Assembly: GCA_036971715.1 (NCBI GenBank)
Contig: JAVHJL010000006.1
Location: 1,054,001 to 1,118,000, forward strand
Direction: 5' to 3'
Length of the DNA: 64,000 nucleotides
Origin: Arthrobotrys musiformis
Taxonomy: Eukaryota > Ascomycota > Orbiliomycetes > Orbiliales > Orbiliaceae
Shown: positions 1 to 9,578 of the stretch, in pieces
Position numbering within the stretch: the stretch's first letter is position 1
How the letters are laid out: each line of letters starts with the position of its first letter
Position numbers and translations under genes: made by a program
Notes under the pieces: generated by a model
What the model was told of the DNA's origin: nothing
What the model saw: only the letters and a program-made list of their open reading frames with translations
Database searches by the model: none

Positions 1-151
1 CTTCGACGATCTCCCTGGGAAGAAAGCGGTTTCGGGGCGGAATGACGGTCTCGCCGAGGTAGACAATGTCGTCCTCATAATCGCTAGGTCTGCAATTTAA
101 TTTCAAATCTCCCAGTCCACAATCGGCAGTATAATTAGGTTTGGCCCTCAT
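1..151 (-). CDS. Partial hypothetical protein, leaves the left edge
   Basis: The minus strand reads as convincing protein from an ATG at 151 down to base 2. It contains an N-glycosylation-like NYT, two cysteines (CGLGDLKLNC), then an acidic-to-basic stretch with YEDDIVYLGETV. The same frame is open upstream to a stop at 388-386 and there encodes a hydrophobic segment (about 300-260), so the true start could be upstream or in a spliced exon. An alternative frame at 189-503 starts with ATG but ends before this segment. The C-terminal part lies outside the window. I do not recognise the family; coding status is inferred from open frame length and residue composition only. Confidence 0.4.
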   Translation of the reverse strand, partial: MRAKPNYTADCGLGDLKLNCRPSDYEDDIVYLGETVIPPRNRFLPREIVE

Positions 152-503
152 TTTGTCGGTGTTGCCAGATGATTCGAAGGACTTCTCTTCAAAGAGGTGG
201 TTTCCGTAAAATATAAGAGTTTTCGTCGGAGGTAACTTCTTCGATAGGATTCTCGGGATATGAAAATGTATCCAAGGGGTTGCAATCGATAGGAGAAGTA
301 TGATGCTCGATAGGATCGATATGAGAGTTAAGTTGGTCGAAAGGGTTGGTGGGTGATTTTTTGGTCGAAAGCTTGACGGAAGAAGTTAATTGTTCGAGAG
401 GGCGGCTCTCGGTAATATGATATGGTAGTGGGTAGTCTGTTTTGAATACGGCTGCTGAGCGTACGAAAGTTCTTGAACACCAATGCGTATTATTACTGCA
501 CAT

Positions 504-2089
504 GGACTCAAAACCTCACATCATTGGACTAACACAACGGCGATATCACTCCCACATCACGGCTATCATAAATTTATAAATTTATAGATCGTTGAAGTAC
601 TGTAACCGTAATCATGCTGACGGTGTAGCACACGCCTATTGGTCTTTGGGTAGCACTGGTGCGTTGTAGGCGTGTTATTTTAGCCCTTCCCGTTTGGGAC
701 ATCGACCAAAACGGCTGTTTCCTTGTCGGTCGCTCGGAATCTCAGCCGACGCCTTCATCTTCACCCACTTCGAGCTCGATCGAGTACTCCGTCTTCACAT
801 GTCGTCTTAGTTTGTAAATGTTATCAACGTCACAATTCTTACTAGTATGCTTGCATCTATTGTCTTTCTATAAATTTAGAATCAAGCAACAGCTTCAAAA
901 CCACGGGTTACATTGCTCTTTGGTTCGTTCGGACGATAGTGTTCGCCTGGACACGAAATCTTGGTACTGGTACCCATATTACCACGGCCGTTTGAGCGGG
1001 AAGCAGGCCGGCACAACGGCTACAGTTTTCGAAATTTCACCCGTTTCACGAGCTTGTTCTACAAAGGCTCCTCTTGCCTGTATGATATTAATCTCTTATG
1101 ACTTGATGCATAATTATCTCTTATCGTGATCAAGTCGATGACATGAAATTTGAGCCGACGGGATCACGGATATAGAAGAGAACCTCATATGAGCTCATCG
1201 AGAGCCCATCGACTTTGCATTGCAATCCGCTTGGCTTGTTTCGTTTCATTACATAACAAACGCCATACCAAGCTTCCCTGATCCCGCGAGATTCCCGCAA
1301 GAGGGTTCCAAGCTCGAGGAATTCAAATCTTTCAGCCTCGCTAGCTCCTTGGCGGGGTTGTCCAATAATGACCGTTCGTTGTCCCTGCCAATCCAAACCG
1401 CACAGGCTGAACGAAAGAGCTGGACCTCGAAAGCCAAAGCAAGGAAAAGGGCTCGACACAATCGTGACCTGTTTGTTGGTGACCCCTTCGCTGCTTCTTG
1501 CCCCCGAATACGCCCTGCATGGCGAAATGGCAGCCAATATGCAGGTTCTTTGCGCTACCAGCTGGGTATTTGGTACCGGCTGCCGATGCATAGTACAGCC
1601 CCAAATATACATGTGCATGTCTTTAGGTCACCTGTGGCAGCCCAATAGCAAGTTGACAGGCCGCTTTCCTGCGAAAGAAGGCTAATTTCGTCTTTATCGG
1701 CGTGAGCTTTTTTATGTTTCCCTACGAAATTGGGACGGATCAAACCAAGGAATTCGACAAGGCGAGACCAATGTGGTACACACTTGTGATGAACGCCACC
1801 ATTTTTTCGAAATTTTGTTGCATGTTAAATGTTGGGTGTGTGCATTGGCCCAACTCCTTTATATTCTCCGCATGCACCCACGTTTTTTGAACAAAAAATG
1901 TTTATTAGTTCGGAGGTCTAATCGCATCGTGCAATTTTTTGAACCGGTGGATCAGAGGAAGCCTTTGGGTGTTTTTAATCCGCGGTGGGATATCTATAAA
2001 ACGAAGAACCTGGGACGATATCGATTCGAATTCGAACTTGTCGACTCGCCTGGCCCTGCCCGCCGACCCACTTCTCGCCAACTCTAAAG
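504..2089. other. Intergenic, no supported gene
   Basis: Upstream region of the protease-like gene. Overlapping open frames on both strands at 1130-1690 conflict with each other, several begin at non-ATG codons, and none shows a recognisable domain or intron structure. No repeat or RNA gene was seen. Confidence 0.5.
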
Positions 2090-4104
2090 ATGGCAGGATA
2101 CTCGAAAATCGCCATGGGTTCAGCCGCAACACTGTCAACACTGTTCCTGTCGACGCTGTTAGTAGGCGCGAGAGCGCAGCAGCAAATTCCAAATCTCAAT
2201 GCTACGGCGGTGAGGTGGCCATTTAGCGGTGCTTGGTGCGATGGCCCTTGTTGAAGATAATATTTTTTGTGGTTTCTATGGAGTTGCTAATGTTGGAGGC
2301 GGATATAGGGAAGGAAACGATGGCTCGTGGGGAACTTTTTTCATGCATGTCGGTACCCCGTCGCAAATCGTCCGCGTCCTGCCTGCGACGAACTGGCAGG
2401 AGACTTGGGTAGTTAGCGCAGAATCCTGCCTCGGCAGGTCAGCAGAAGATTGTGCCGATTTGCGAGGTGCTACATTTAACGTCAATACTTCGAGTACTTG
2501 GAACGATCAGGGTCTTTTTAATACGGATCTGGCCAAGGACCTGGGATACAATGCGATCGGGAACTATGGCCTGGAGCGACTGGGGATCACGAACGTGGAC
2601 AGCGGGATTACATTCAACGACCAGGTCGTGGTATCTATCGATAGCAGTGACTGGTATCTCGGCCTGTTTGGATTGGGCACTCAGCCGACGAACTTCACAG
2701 ATTTCAATAACCCACAGCCAAGTTTCTTAACCACAATGTACAATCAGGGCTTGATTCCAAGCTTGAGCTGGGGGTATCAGGCTGGTGCAATTTATCGTAA
2801 GTTCTACCAACAGCTGTATGGGATCTAAGGACGAGGCTAATATTTACGATAATGGTATAGGGGGTAAAACCGCGTCCGCCTCTTTGGTCTTCGGTGGCTA
2901 CGACGATTCGCTCTACATTGATAACGACATTGTTTTCACACAAGCAAATGCATACACTAATCCCTTCCTTGTCGCCCTTTCATCTCTCACTGTCTCCGGA
3001 ATCTACCGTAACGGCCAACAGGGTACTGCTGAACTTCTAGACTCTGATTGGCGTCGCTCGACCGAAAGCCAACTTATCTCTATCGACTCTGCTACTTCTT
3101 ATATCTGGCTACCAAATGACACTTGTCGAATTTTCGAGTCCGCGCTCAATTTGACATGGAACGAGCAGGTTGAGCTTTACATCCTCACCGACGACGCCCA
3201 CAACCAATTACTTGATATCAATCCAACTTTCGTATTCACAATCTCTGACAGCGCGCAGAATGATACCACCTTGGAAATTGAATTGCCATACAATGCGTTC
3301 TCTCTGCAAGCCACCGGCCCTGAAATCCTAGGTGCCACAGGAAAGGCGTGGTATTTCCCACTTAAGCGATTACCCGAGGACGCAAATCCAAGATTGGGCC
3401 GAGTTTTCATGCAAGAAATCTACTTGTTCGCCGAGTACCACTTCGGAACATTCAGGGTCTTCCAGGCGGACTGGAGCAACAGTGAGCAAAATATTGTTAC
3501 CCACCTTCCAGTGAAGCTCGTCGCCTCTGGAGATAAGGGCAGCTCGACACCGATCGGACCTATTGTCGGAGGAGTCGTTGGAGGGGTCGTTGTTATCGGA
3601 GCTATTGCTGCTGGCTGGTTCCTCAGAAGGAGAAGACAGCAGAAGGCGGTGGGATCAGGAGCAGGCGGAGATATACCCTCCGACGACAGAAAGGATACAA
3701 AGATGCCACCCATGCCCGAGGTTGACGGTTCTACGACCATGCCGACTGAACTTGGAGGAGAAGGCGCAACCGGTGCTTGGACCCAAAACCAAAAGACTGG
3801 ATGGCATGATCAAGGCGGACAGGGTGCATACGAACAAAACGCTTCTTTGGTAGCAGGAGGTGTCTACGAAGCCCCGGCCTCCGAGAAACAATGGAATGAA
3901 GCCGATGGGACACCGGTAGTCCGACCCACTGGAACAACATTCCAACAGCGAAGACCCGAGAATGCAGAGAACAGATTCTACGCTGAATTGGATGGAGGAG
4001 ATGTCATCTCACCGATGTCCGGAGTATCCACCGTCAGCCCGCTGTCCGCAGCTACTCCTGCACAAGAGTTACCATCTGGGGAGACAAGGCGAGAGGGAAA
4101 TTGA
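2090..4104 (+). CDS. Membrane-anchored aspartic-protease-like protein without standard catalytic motifs
   Basis: Model: exons 2090-2249, 2299-2796 and 2861-4104, 633 residues. The second intron is clear (GTAAGT to TATAG, with a CTAAT branch site). The first junction is less certain; other GT/AG pairs nearby would alter about ten residues. The start is the ATG at 2090, giving a signal peptide of about 29 residues ending GARAQ. A pepsin-like (A1) fold is suggested by VRVLPATNWQETWVV (about residues 77-91) and LISIDSATSYIWLP (about 290-304), the places where active enzymes carry D-T/S-G. The first Asp is absent and the second motif is DSA, so proteolysis is doubtful. One transmembrane helix (about 450-475, Gly/Val-rich, then RRRR) is followed by a roughly 155-residue cytoplasmic tail. 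Role inferred: cell-surface binding or sensing. The fold call rests on motif spacing only. Confidence 0.8.
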
Positions 4105-4696
4105 CTATATGGTCGGCTTCAGTCTAGCGATGTCTACGAACTTGACGAGCGGGGGAAGTACCGCGACCACTGAGACAGCTCCACAGCTACACTGAGACAA
4201 TATGACGAGGATGCATATGACCTACATATTTGACTGAGATTTTTTATATATATTTCTTTGAGCGAGGAGTTGGTGATGCTATTTTAATTTTTATATGTTC
4301 TGCCACGCCTGTTGGTATATACACACCATATGCATATGATATCTGACTTTTAATATCCAAATTCTTGTACATCTTCACGAATCTACTTCTTTGACTTTGA
4401 TATCTCGCGATCTAAACTATATGTCTATCTTTATTTTACTACAGCAAATCGAGCGCAGTCAGTCCTAACTTTCTGCCTATACGACGTGGGCACGAGCACT
4501 CAAAGTTGGAATCTGCGTTGTCTGCCAATGACGTCTGCTTGCGCTTCAAGGATGTGTGTGCCATACAATGACCTGATTGATATAACCATGCTCCCTCACC
4601 AGGGGCCCACGAACCGTCGACATTGAAACCACCTTTCTCTAGGGTGAGCGCACTTTCCAATTCTCCATCGTGAGCTTCCAAAGCGCTCCTCCAACG
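4105..4696. other. Intergenic between two co-directional genes
   Basis: AT-rich 3' flank of the protease-like gene, then the promoter of the acyltransferase gene. No other feature seen. A GTG-started extension of the downstream frame exists at 4670, but the ATG at 4697 is the likely start. Confidence 0.5.
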
Positions 4697-6238
4697 ATGT
4701 CACTCTTTCCCACGTTGTCAATCGCGCCGTATGGGCCGTTCCCAGCGCGCCTCGAAATCCTATCCACGAAAACGCCATTCCTGCTGCATGAAGCATTGAC
4801 ACCGCTATTCCTGCTGTTTTTAACGCTTCTACTCTATCCGTATAAGTCGTTTCTACGGAATGCGATCGCGCTGCCGGTCATTATCGGATTGTATGTCCGG
4901 CTAGCGGTGCTGTATAGCAGTAGTCATTGGGGTCTCGCGTTTTGCGTCGGAGCAAGCGCGTATTTTGGCAGTCTCCAGGCGTTCAATCTCCTCGTCGTCA
5001 AGGATGTAGGAAGGGACGAGGATGTCCGGTGGACGATCGATGATACTGGGCTTCAATGCAATGGGAACGACCATGTGAATGGGCCCACGAACGGCCAGGC
5101 CGAGCTTACTAAGGAGCGTAACGGGAAGACCTCCCAAACCGGGAATGGCTCCACCAACGGTATCGCGAATGGGTCCTCGAAGGGGCTCGTAAAGACGACC
5201 AATCCAGGTCTTGGGTATCCGGCCCTGGCGTCATACCCTCTACGTCAACGGGCACGATTTACTTTCTCCCTGCTATGCGCCTCGAGAGGGGTGGGTTTCA
5301 AATTCCAGGTTCGGCGTGTGAAACCGCCTCCACCACCATCTGCATCCCATATCTCATTCTTGGTCACTCATTTCTCTTGTATTTTTATAACATACATTAT
5401 CCTCGATATATTCGGCTACGCTCTCGCTCACGACCCTTTCTTCTACACGTCCGGTTGCTGGAAGACACCGCTTCACCCGCCAACATTATCGCCAGAACAA
5501 TGGACAGCCATTTGTTCCCCACCCTTCGTTCCACAGGATCCGACGATAAGATGGCTATACCACAACATAGTCCGTAAATACCTCTCCCTCTTCGCCGTTT
5601 ACGCAATTCTCTCCCAATTATTCAGCATTGCGGCCATTCTATTCACTACACCGATCCCGATTACCTCTCCATCGTCATGGGCGCCACTGTTCGGACCGAT
5701 ACGCGAAGCGACGAGTCTTAGAGGGTTCTGGACGGTTTACTGGCATAGTATTTTCAAGAAAGGGTTTTCGTACCCTGGGGAATGGGTAGCTTATAAGGTC
5801 CTCGGCTTGGAGAGAGCGAACGTTTGGGCACAGATCATCATCGTGTTCTCTGCGTTTTGGAACTCGGCGGGGTTGCATGGCGTGGGCGCTTGGACTGCTA
5901 GTGGGAGGGGGCTTGCAGCAGCGGGATATTTCGTTGTGCAGTCGGTGGGGTTTTTGGTGGAGATGGTTATCATCAGGTTGCTAAAAGTCCTAGGGGTGGA
6001 TCAGAAGGGGGCATTGGGGCAGACGGTAACGTTTACCTGGATGATGGTTTGGGGGCTGTGGAGCTGCGAGATCTTTTTCTACGACTTCCTGGCTGGTGGT
6101 GTCGGAGGGAGTGAGCCTGTGGCATGGAGTACTTGGAGATGGTGGACTGGAGAAGGCGAGGCGTATAGATGGGGCCCACCAGGGGAATGGTTAAGATGGG
6201 ATGCGAATAGCCTCGGAGGCTGGGGAGTTAGAGTCTGA
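4697..6238 (+). CDS. Wax-synthase-type membrane-bound O-acyltransferase
   Basis: An intronless frame of 513 residues from the ATG at 4697. It has about eight to nine hydrophobic helices (for example residues 30-50, 75-97, 217-245, 298-320, 376-399, 409-430). The C-terminal half carries the hallmarks of the fungal wax synthase / MBOAT_2 family: a SLRGFWTVYWH segment (about 340-350) and FWNSAGLHGVG, whose His near residue 394 is the expected active-site residue. Family members transfer acyl groups to alcohols or to secondary metabolites in internal membranes; the substrate here cannot be read from sequence. A roughly 50-residue Asn/Gly-rich low-complexity insert (about 125-175) sits in a loop between the N-terminal helices and the conserved half. 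No biosynthetic cluster surrounds it, so a stand-alone lipid or ester role is as likely as a metabolite one. Confidence 0.8.
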   Translation: MSLFPTLSIAPYGPFPARLEILSTKTPFLLHEALTPLFLLFLTLLLYPYKSFLRNAIALPVIIGLYVRLAVLYSSSHWGLAFCVGASAYFGSLQAFNLLVVKDVGRDEDVRWTIDDTGLQCNGNDHVNGPTNGQAELTKERNGKTSQTGNGSTNGIANGSSKGLVKTTNPGLGYPALASYPLRQRARFTFSLLCASRGVGFKFQVRRVKPPPPPSASHISFLVTHFSCIFITYIILDIFGYALAHDPFFYTSGCWKTPLHPPTLSPEQWTAICSPPFVPQDPTIRWLYHNIVRKYLSLFAVYAILSQLFSIAAILFTTPIPITSPSSWAPLFGPIREATSLRGFWTVYWHSIFKKGFSYPGEWVAYKVLGLERANVWAQIIIVFSAFWNSAGLHGVGAWTASGRGLAAAGYFVVQSVGFLVEMVIIRLLKVLGVDQKGALGQTVTFTWMMVWGLWSCEIFFYDFLAGGVGGSEPVAWSTWRWWTGEGEAYRWGPPGEWLRWDANSLGGWGVRV

Positions 6239-6529
6239 TATTTACATTACAGGCATCTATATCTATTAGACGTCATCGTTTGTGGAAGGATTGGTAGATT
6301 ACACTTGGGCTACACGGCGGCGAGCATATAGACCATGTGGGCTTTCATTAGCGCTTATTCACGACTGAACGAACCATTGTCGGTGGCATAGATCTAACAC
6401 GACGATCTAGACGATTTATATTTATTAGCACTCATTCAAAGGTCTAGATATAAAATCCTAGAACGCCTCACTACGCAAACAATACTAAACCCCAGACACC
6501 ACATATATCACTTCCCTCTAAACATCTCT

Positions 6530-7610
6530 CTAGTCATCATAGTCTCCGCCGTCATCCCCGCCGTCATCATAATCGTAAGCTGCATCGTCATCTCCACCAT
6601 CATCGCTACTTGAAGAGCTGGAACTTGAAGATTCGTGATCAGACCCTTGGTTGGATCCTTGATCGGATCCATATCGCCCCTCATCCCTTCCTTGGTCATA
6701 AGCATCCCCCAAATTCTGCCCGTACTGTTTTACGTCGTCCCCAAATGCCTCAACCTCCCCAACCTTCTCTCCAACCCAGCCAGCTGCATTTTCTGGTGCA
6801 TTCTCGATACCCTCTTTAATACCGTCTACTTTATCGCCGGCCCAATCTTTGATCTCGCCACCTTCGTGGGCTAGAACGGCCCCACCCAAGATGCCCACAC
6901 CCAGCGCACCGGCGCCGACGGCGGCGTATTTGCCCCAGTCCGAGCCTTTATCTTTATGTTTCTTATCTTTGTCCTTCGACTTGTCCTTGTCTTTGTCCTT
7001 GTCCTTTTTATCTTTATCTTTCTTGTCTTTGTCTTTAGAACCGGAGTCTGTACAAATAAGCCGTTAGTAGGCATCGTGACGCTCGGATACTTGAATAGAA
7101 CATACCTCCATGGCCCTTAGTATCATGCCCTCCACCGTGGCTATCATGTGCGTACATCGCAGCCGCACCGAGAGCAGCACCAGCTACAGCCCCGCCAGCA
7201 GCATAATACCCAGCCTGCGGCGCGTGCTGTGGTTGCGAATGCGGCTGCGGAGGACCTGCATACCGCTGATCTACAGGTCTCTCCCACACGGACCGCCCAG
7301 TCGACGTGTCAACGTAGTACCAGTGCTGGCTATTCTGGTCCCATCTTGCGACCCAGCCTGGAGGAAGCCCGACGTTGGGATCCGATGGATTGGCGGCTGG
7401 AGGTGGGGGGCCGCCGTAACCCGATGGACCTGGGGGATAGTTTCCTTGTTGCTGATACGGTTGCTGGTAGCCCTGCTGTGGGTAACCTTGCTGTGGATGG
7501 CCTTGTTGTGGGTAACCCTGCTGTGGATAACCCTGCTGTGGGTAGCCGCCTTGCTGTGGTGGATAGCCACCGGGCTGTTGCTGGTATCCGTATCCGCCGC
7601 CGTACGACAT
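6530..7610 (-). CDS. WW-domain protein with Gly-rich hydrophobic and charged low-complexity segments
   Basis: Two exons, 7610-7106 and 7047-6530, joined by an intron with GTATGT donor, CTAAC branch site and TACAG acceptor; 340 residues. Order: YPQQG-type prion-like repeats (residues 15-60); a canonical WW domain (82-112, Trp86, Trp109, Pro112) that should bind proline-rich ligands; a Gly/Ala hydrophobic stretch (138-153); an alternating Lys-Asp block (173-202); a second Gly-rich hydrophobic stretch (209-231, glycine-zipper-like); and a very acidic Ser/Asp tail. The intron separates the WW half from the charged half. The ATG at 7610 is chosen over an upstream in-frame ATG at 7751 because the upstream stretch does not resemble the rest. 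It is convergent with the acyltransferase gene, 291 bp apart. Function unknown; possibly a membrane-associated scaffold. Confidence 0.85.
7451..7568 (-). repeat. 15-bp coding repeats (PQQGY)
   Basis: Imperfect 15-bp units within the WW-domain gene encode repeated Tyr-Pro-Gln-Gln-Gly. Such Gln/Gly/Tyr repeats are low-complexity and likely variable in copy number between strains. Confidence 0.7.
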
Positions 7611-8910
7611 CGTGAAGTGTCTTTGCCAAAGATATCGATCGAGCACGAAAAACAAAGAAACGGTGCGATAGGAGAGAGAGAAAGAGAAAGCGATGATGTG
7701 GCAATGGTTCCACCAGAGCGATATAAAGGAGCTTAAGAATGCAGCTCGCACGGGGTTACTCCAAAGAAGAGGAGGGGTATCGCACTTTCATGCGAGCGCC
7801 TACCTACATATTAATTTTAGTTCGGAAGGTTCCTTTCAGCTCGGATAGCTTGGACCGAAGAAACGCTATACCACTCTTGGGATTAGTGCTGGTAGGGCAT
7901 CACATCCCGAACTCCGGAGGGGTCCGTTCCTATAATACTCCCTCATATTAAGCTGCGGTTTTGTACTTCTTGTGAAGACTTTCAGCTGAAGCCTTTATTC
8001 AGGCGGGTGAAATCAGGGGCGAGAAGTTTAACTCCGGGAAGCGCGATAGCCGGGCCCGGCTCCTCGAGAAATTCTGTGCTTTGTCCGGGTATTAGATTCT
8101 GAGTCTTGAGTGCCCCTCATACAGAATATGTGCAATGGTGCAATTACGCCGCTGGAGCAAGAGATACGTAAGCCCCTCGATAAAGACGCATTTCAAATCG
8201 CTAAAAGACGAGGGGCCCATGCACGGAAACATTTGTTTGCTCCATATACCTAGGTATTTAGTATCCCGTGATCATTTGGGAATGTATGAGAAAGGTTCCT
8301 CGCAAATGGGTTAGGAAAATGAAATGTCGGTCTCCTTCGGAAAAGTACGAACGTTTGTTTGCCGTCAAAGCTTGATTGCTTCGATGTCTTGGCGGGACCT
8401 GTTGGATTTTGTGATAGGACAACGCAGCTGCATCGAGGTGTACAAGATCCGGTGCGAAGTGCTGGAGGAATAAGCCGCTTTAAACCTGTATACCTGCGAT
8501 CAAATTGTGAGTTGGCAGGAGCTTTGTCGAACTTACGTCATAAATTTGCTTATTGAACGGTTTGCTTTATTGGTTCTGCGGCGCTGGCGTATGTCGAACA
8601 AGGTGATCGATGAATTTGTAGCTAGTAGCACAATTGCACAAGCTTCATGAATTCAAGGCGTCCCAGTCGGCCTCCGAACTGTTGATGCAGAATAGATGAT
8701 CCAACCGCCGGTGAAAAGGGTGTCCGTCATATCGCCCTTTTTTTGTTTATCTTCTTGGTCGAAAATTGCTGGCTATAGCCCAAGTTGATATTAAGAGTTA
8801 GTTAATACCTTTGGTCCTGAGGCGGATCGAAAGCTTCGAAAGCTATAAAGGGCGAACCTCCTCGGCCTTTTCTCAAGGTCCAATCCCCCCTTTACAACCA
8901 GCATCGATCG
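7611..8910. other. Intergenic, no supported gene
   Basis: Contains the promoter of the WW-domain gene at its left end (AG-rich on the plus strand, about 7650-7700). Beyond that only short frames without domains are present. Confidence 0.5.
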
Positions 8911-9578
8911 ATGCTCGGGATCTCCACAAAGCTACTTATTTTATCTTTATAAATAATTTATAATCTAGTTTTCCCCCAATATGCAACTAAGACCCACTAG
9001 TGTCGGCAGATTTCCCCATCGAATCCAGCAGTTCACCTAACACTACTTGTTTGTGGAGGGCATCTGAACTTCCCCGGCGCTATCATTACTAGTATACTTC
9101 TTTCATAGACACTAGCTTACTACGATTACTACCGGCACTATAATAGTTGATTAGCTAAGCTTCTCTAATCAAAATTAAGAAAAACCCTCCCACATTACTG
9201 TGTCTCATCGTGCGCAGCGGCTTTAAATTGCGCCGGCCTGGAGCTAACGTGGAAGGAGACGAAGATGTGCGTCAATGTCGCGCAAGGGAGCACCTTTTCT
9301 GTCATCCACAGGTTATCAGACACGACAGAAGAGTTCCCCAATACCAGCTGGTTGGTAACGATAATACCACGCAGTACGGAGGTGACACGCATCAGCCGAG
9401 ACGTAAGTACTCAAGTATCCCCCCTGTAATCATTGATTACACATTCCGTGCTGAAACGTTAATTAATCAACTTTTATATTATCTCATATAGAACCTGGCC
9501 GGAATAAACCAATGTACCGAGGAGCCAACTGGAATAGATCGTCCGGATGCTTTAATTCAAGCTATATGTTTCGATTGA
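8911..9578 (+). pseudogene. Probable decayed secreted Cys-containing protein gene
   Basis: The two 3' pieces look like real exons: an open segment from about 9180 to 9402 and 9492-9578, joined in phase by GTAAGT..ATAG (intron 9403-9491) and ending in TGA. The first contains the string ALNCAGLELTWKETKMCVNV, which loosely resembles the end of a LysM domain (NC.GL...CV.V). Upstream, the ATG at 8911 opens a short signal-peptide-like peptide (MLGISTKLLILSL) that runs into TAA. A middle segment around 9000-9091 is open in the same frame as the 3' exons, but joining it at the best donor creates a stop. I could not build an intact gene, so decay is likely; missed exons are the alternative. The LysM resemblance is weak. 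Confidence 0.3.

Noticed and set aside
1130..1618. 162-codon minus-strand and 142-codon plus-strand overlapping frames
   Set aside because: They contradict each other, the plus one starts at TTG, and neither has a recognisable domain or intron support.
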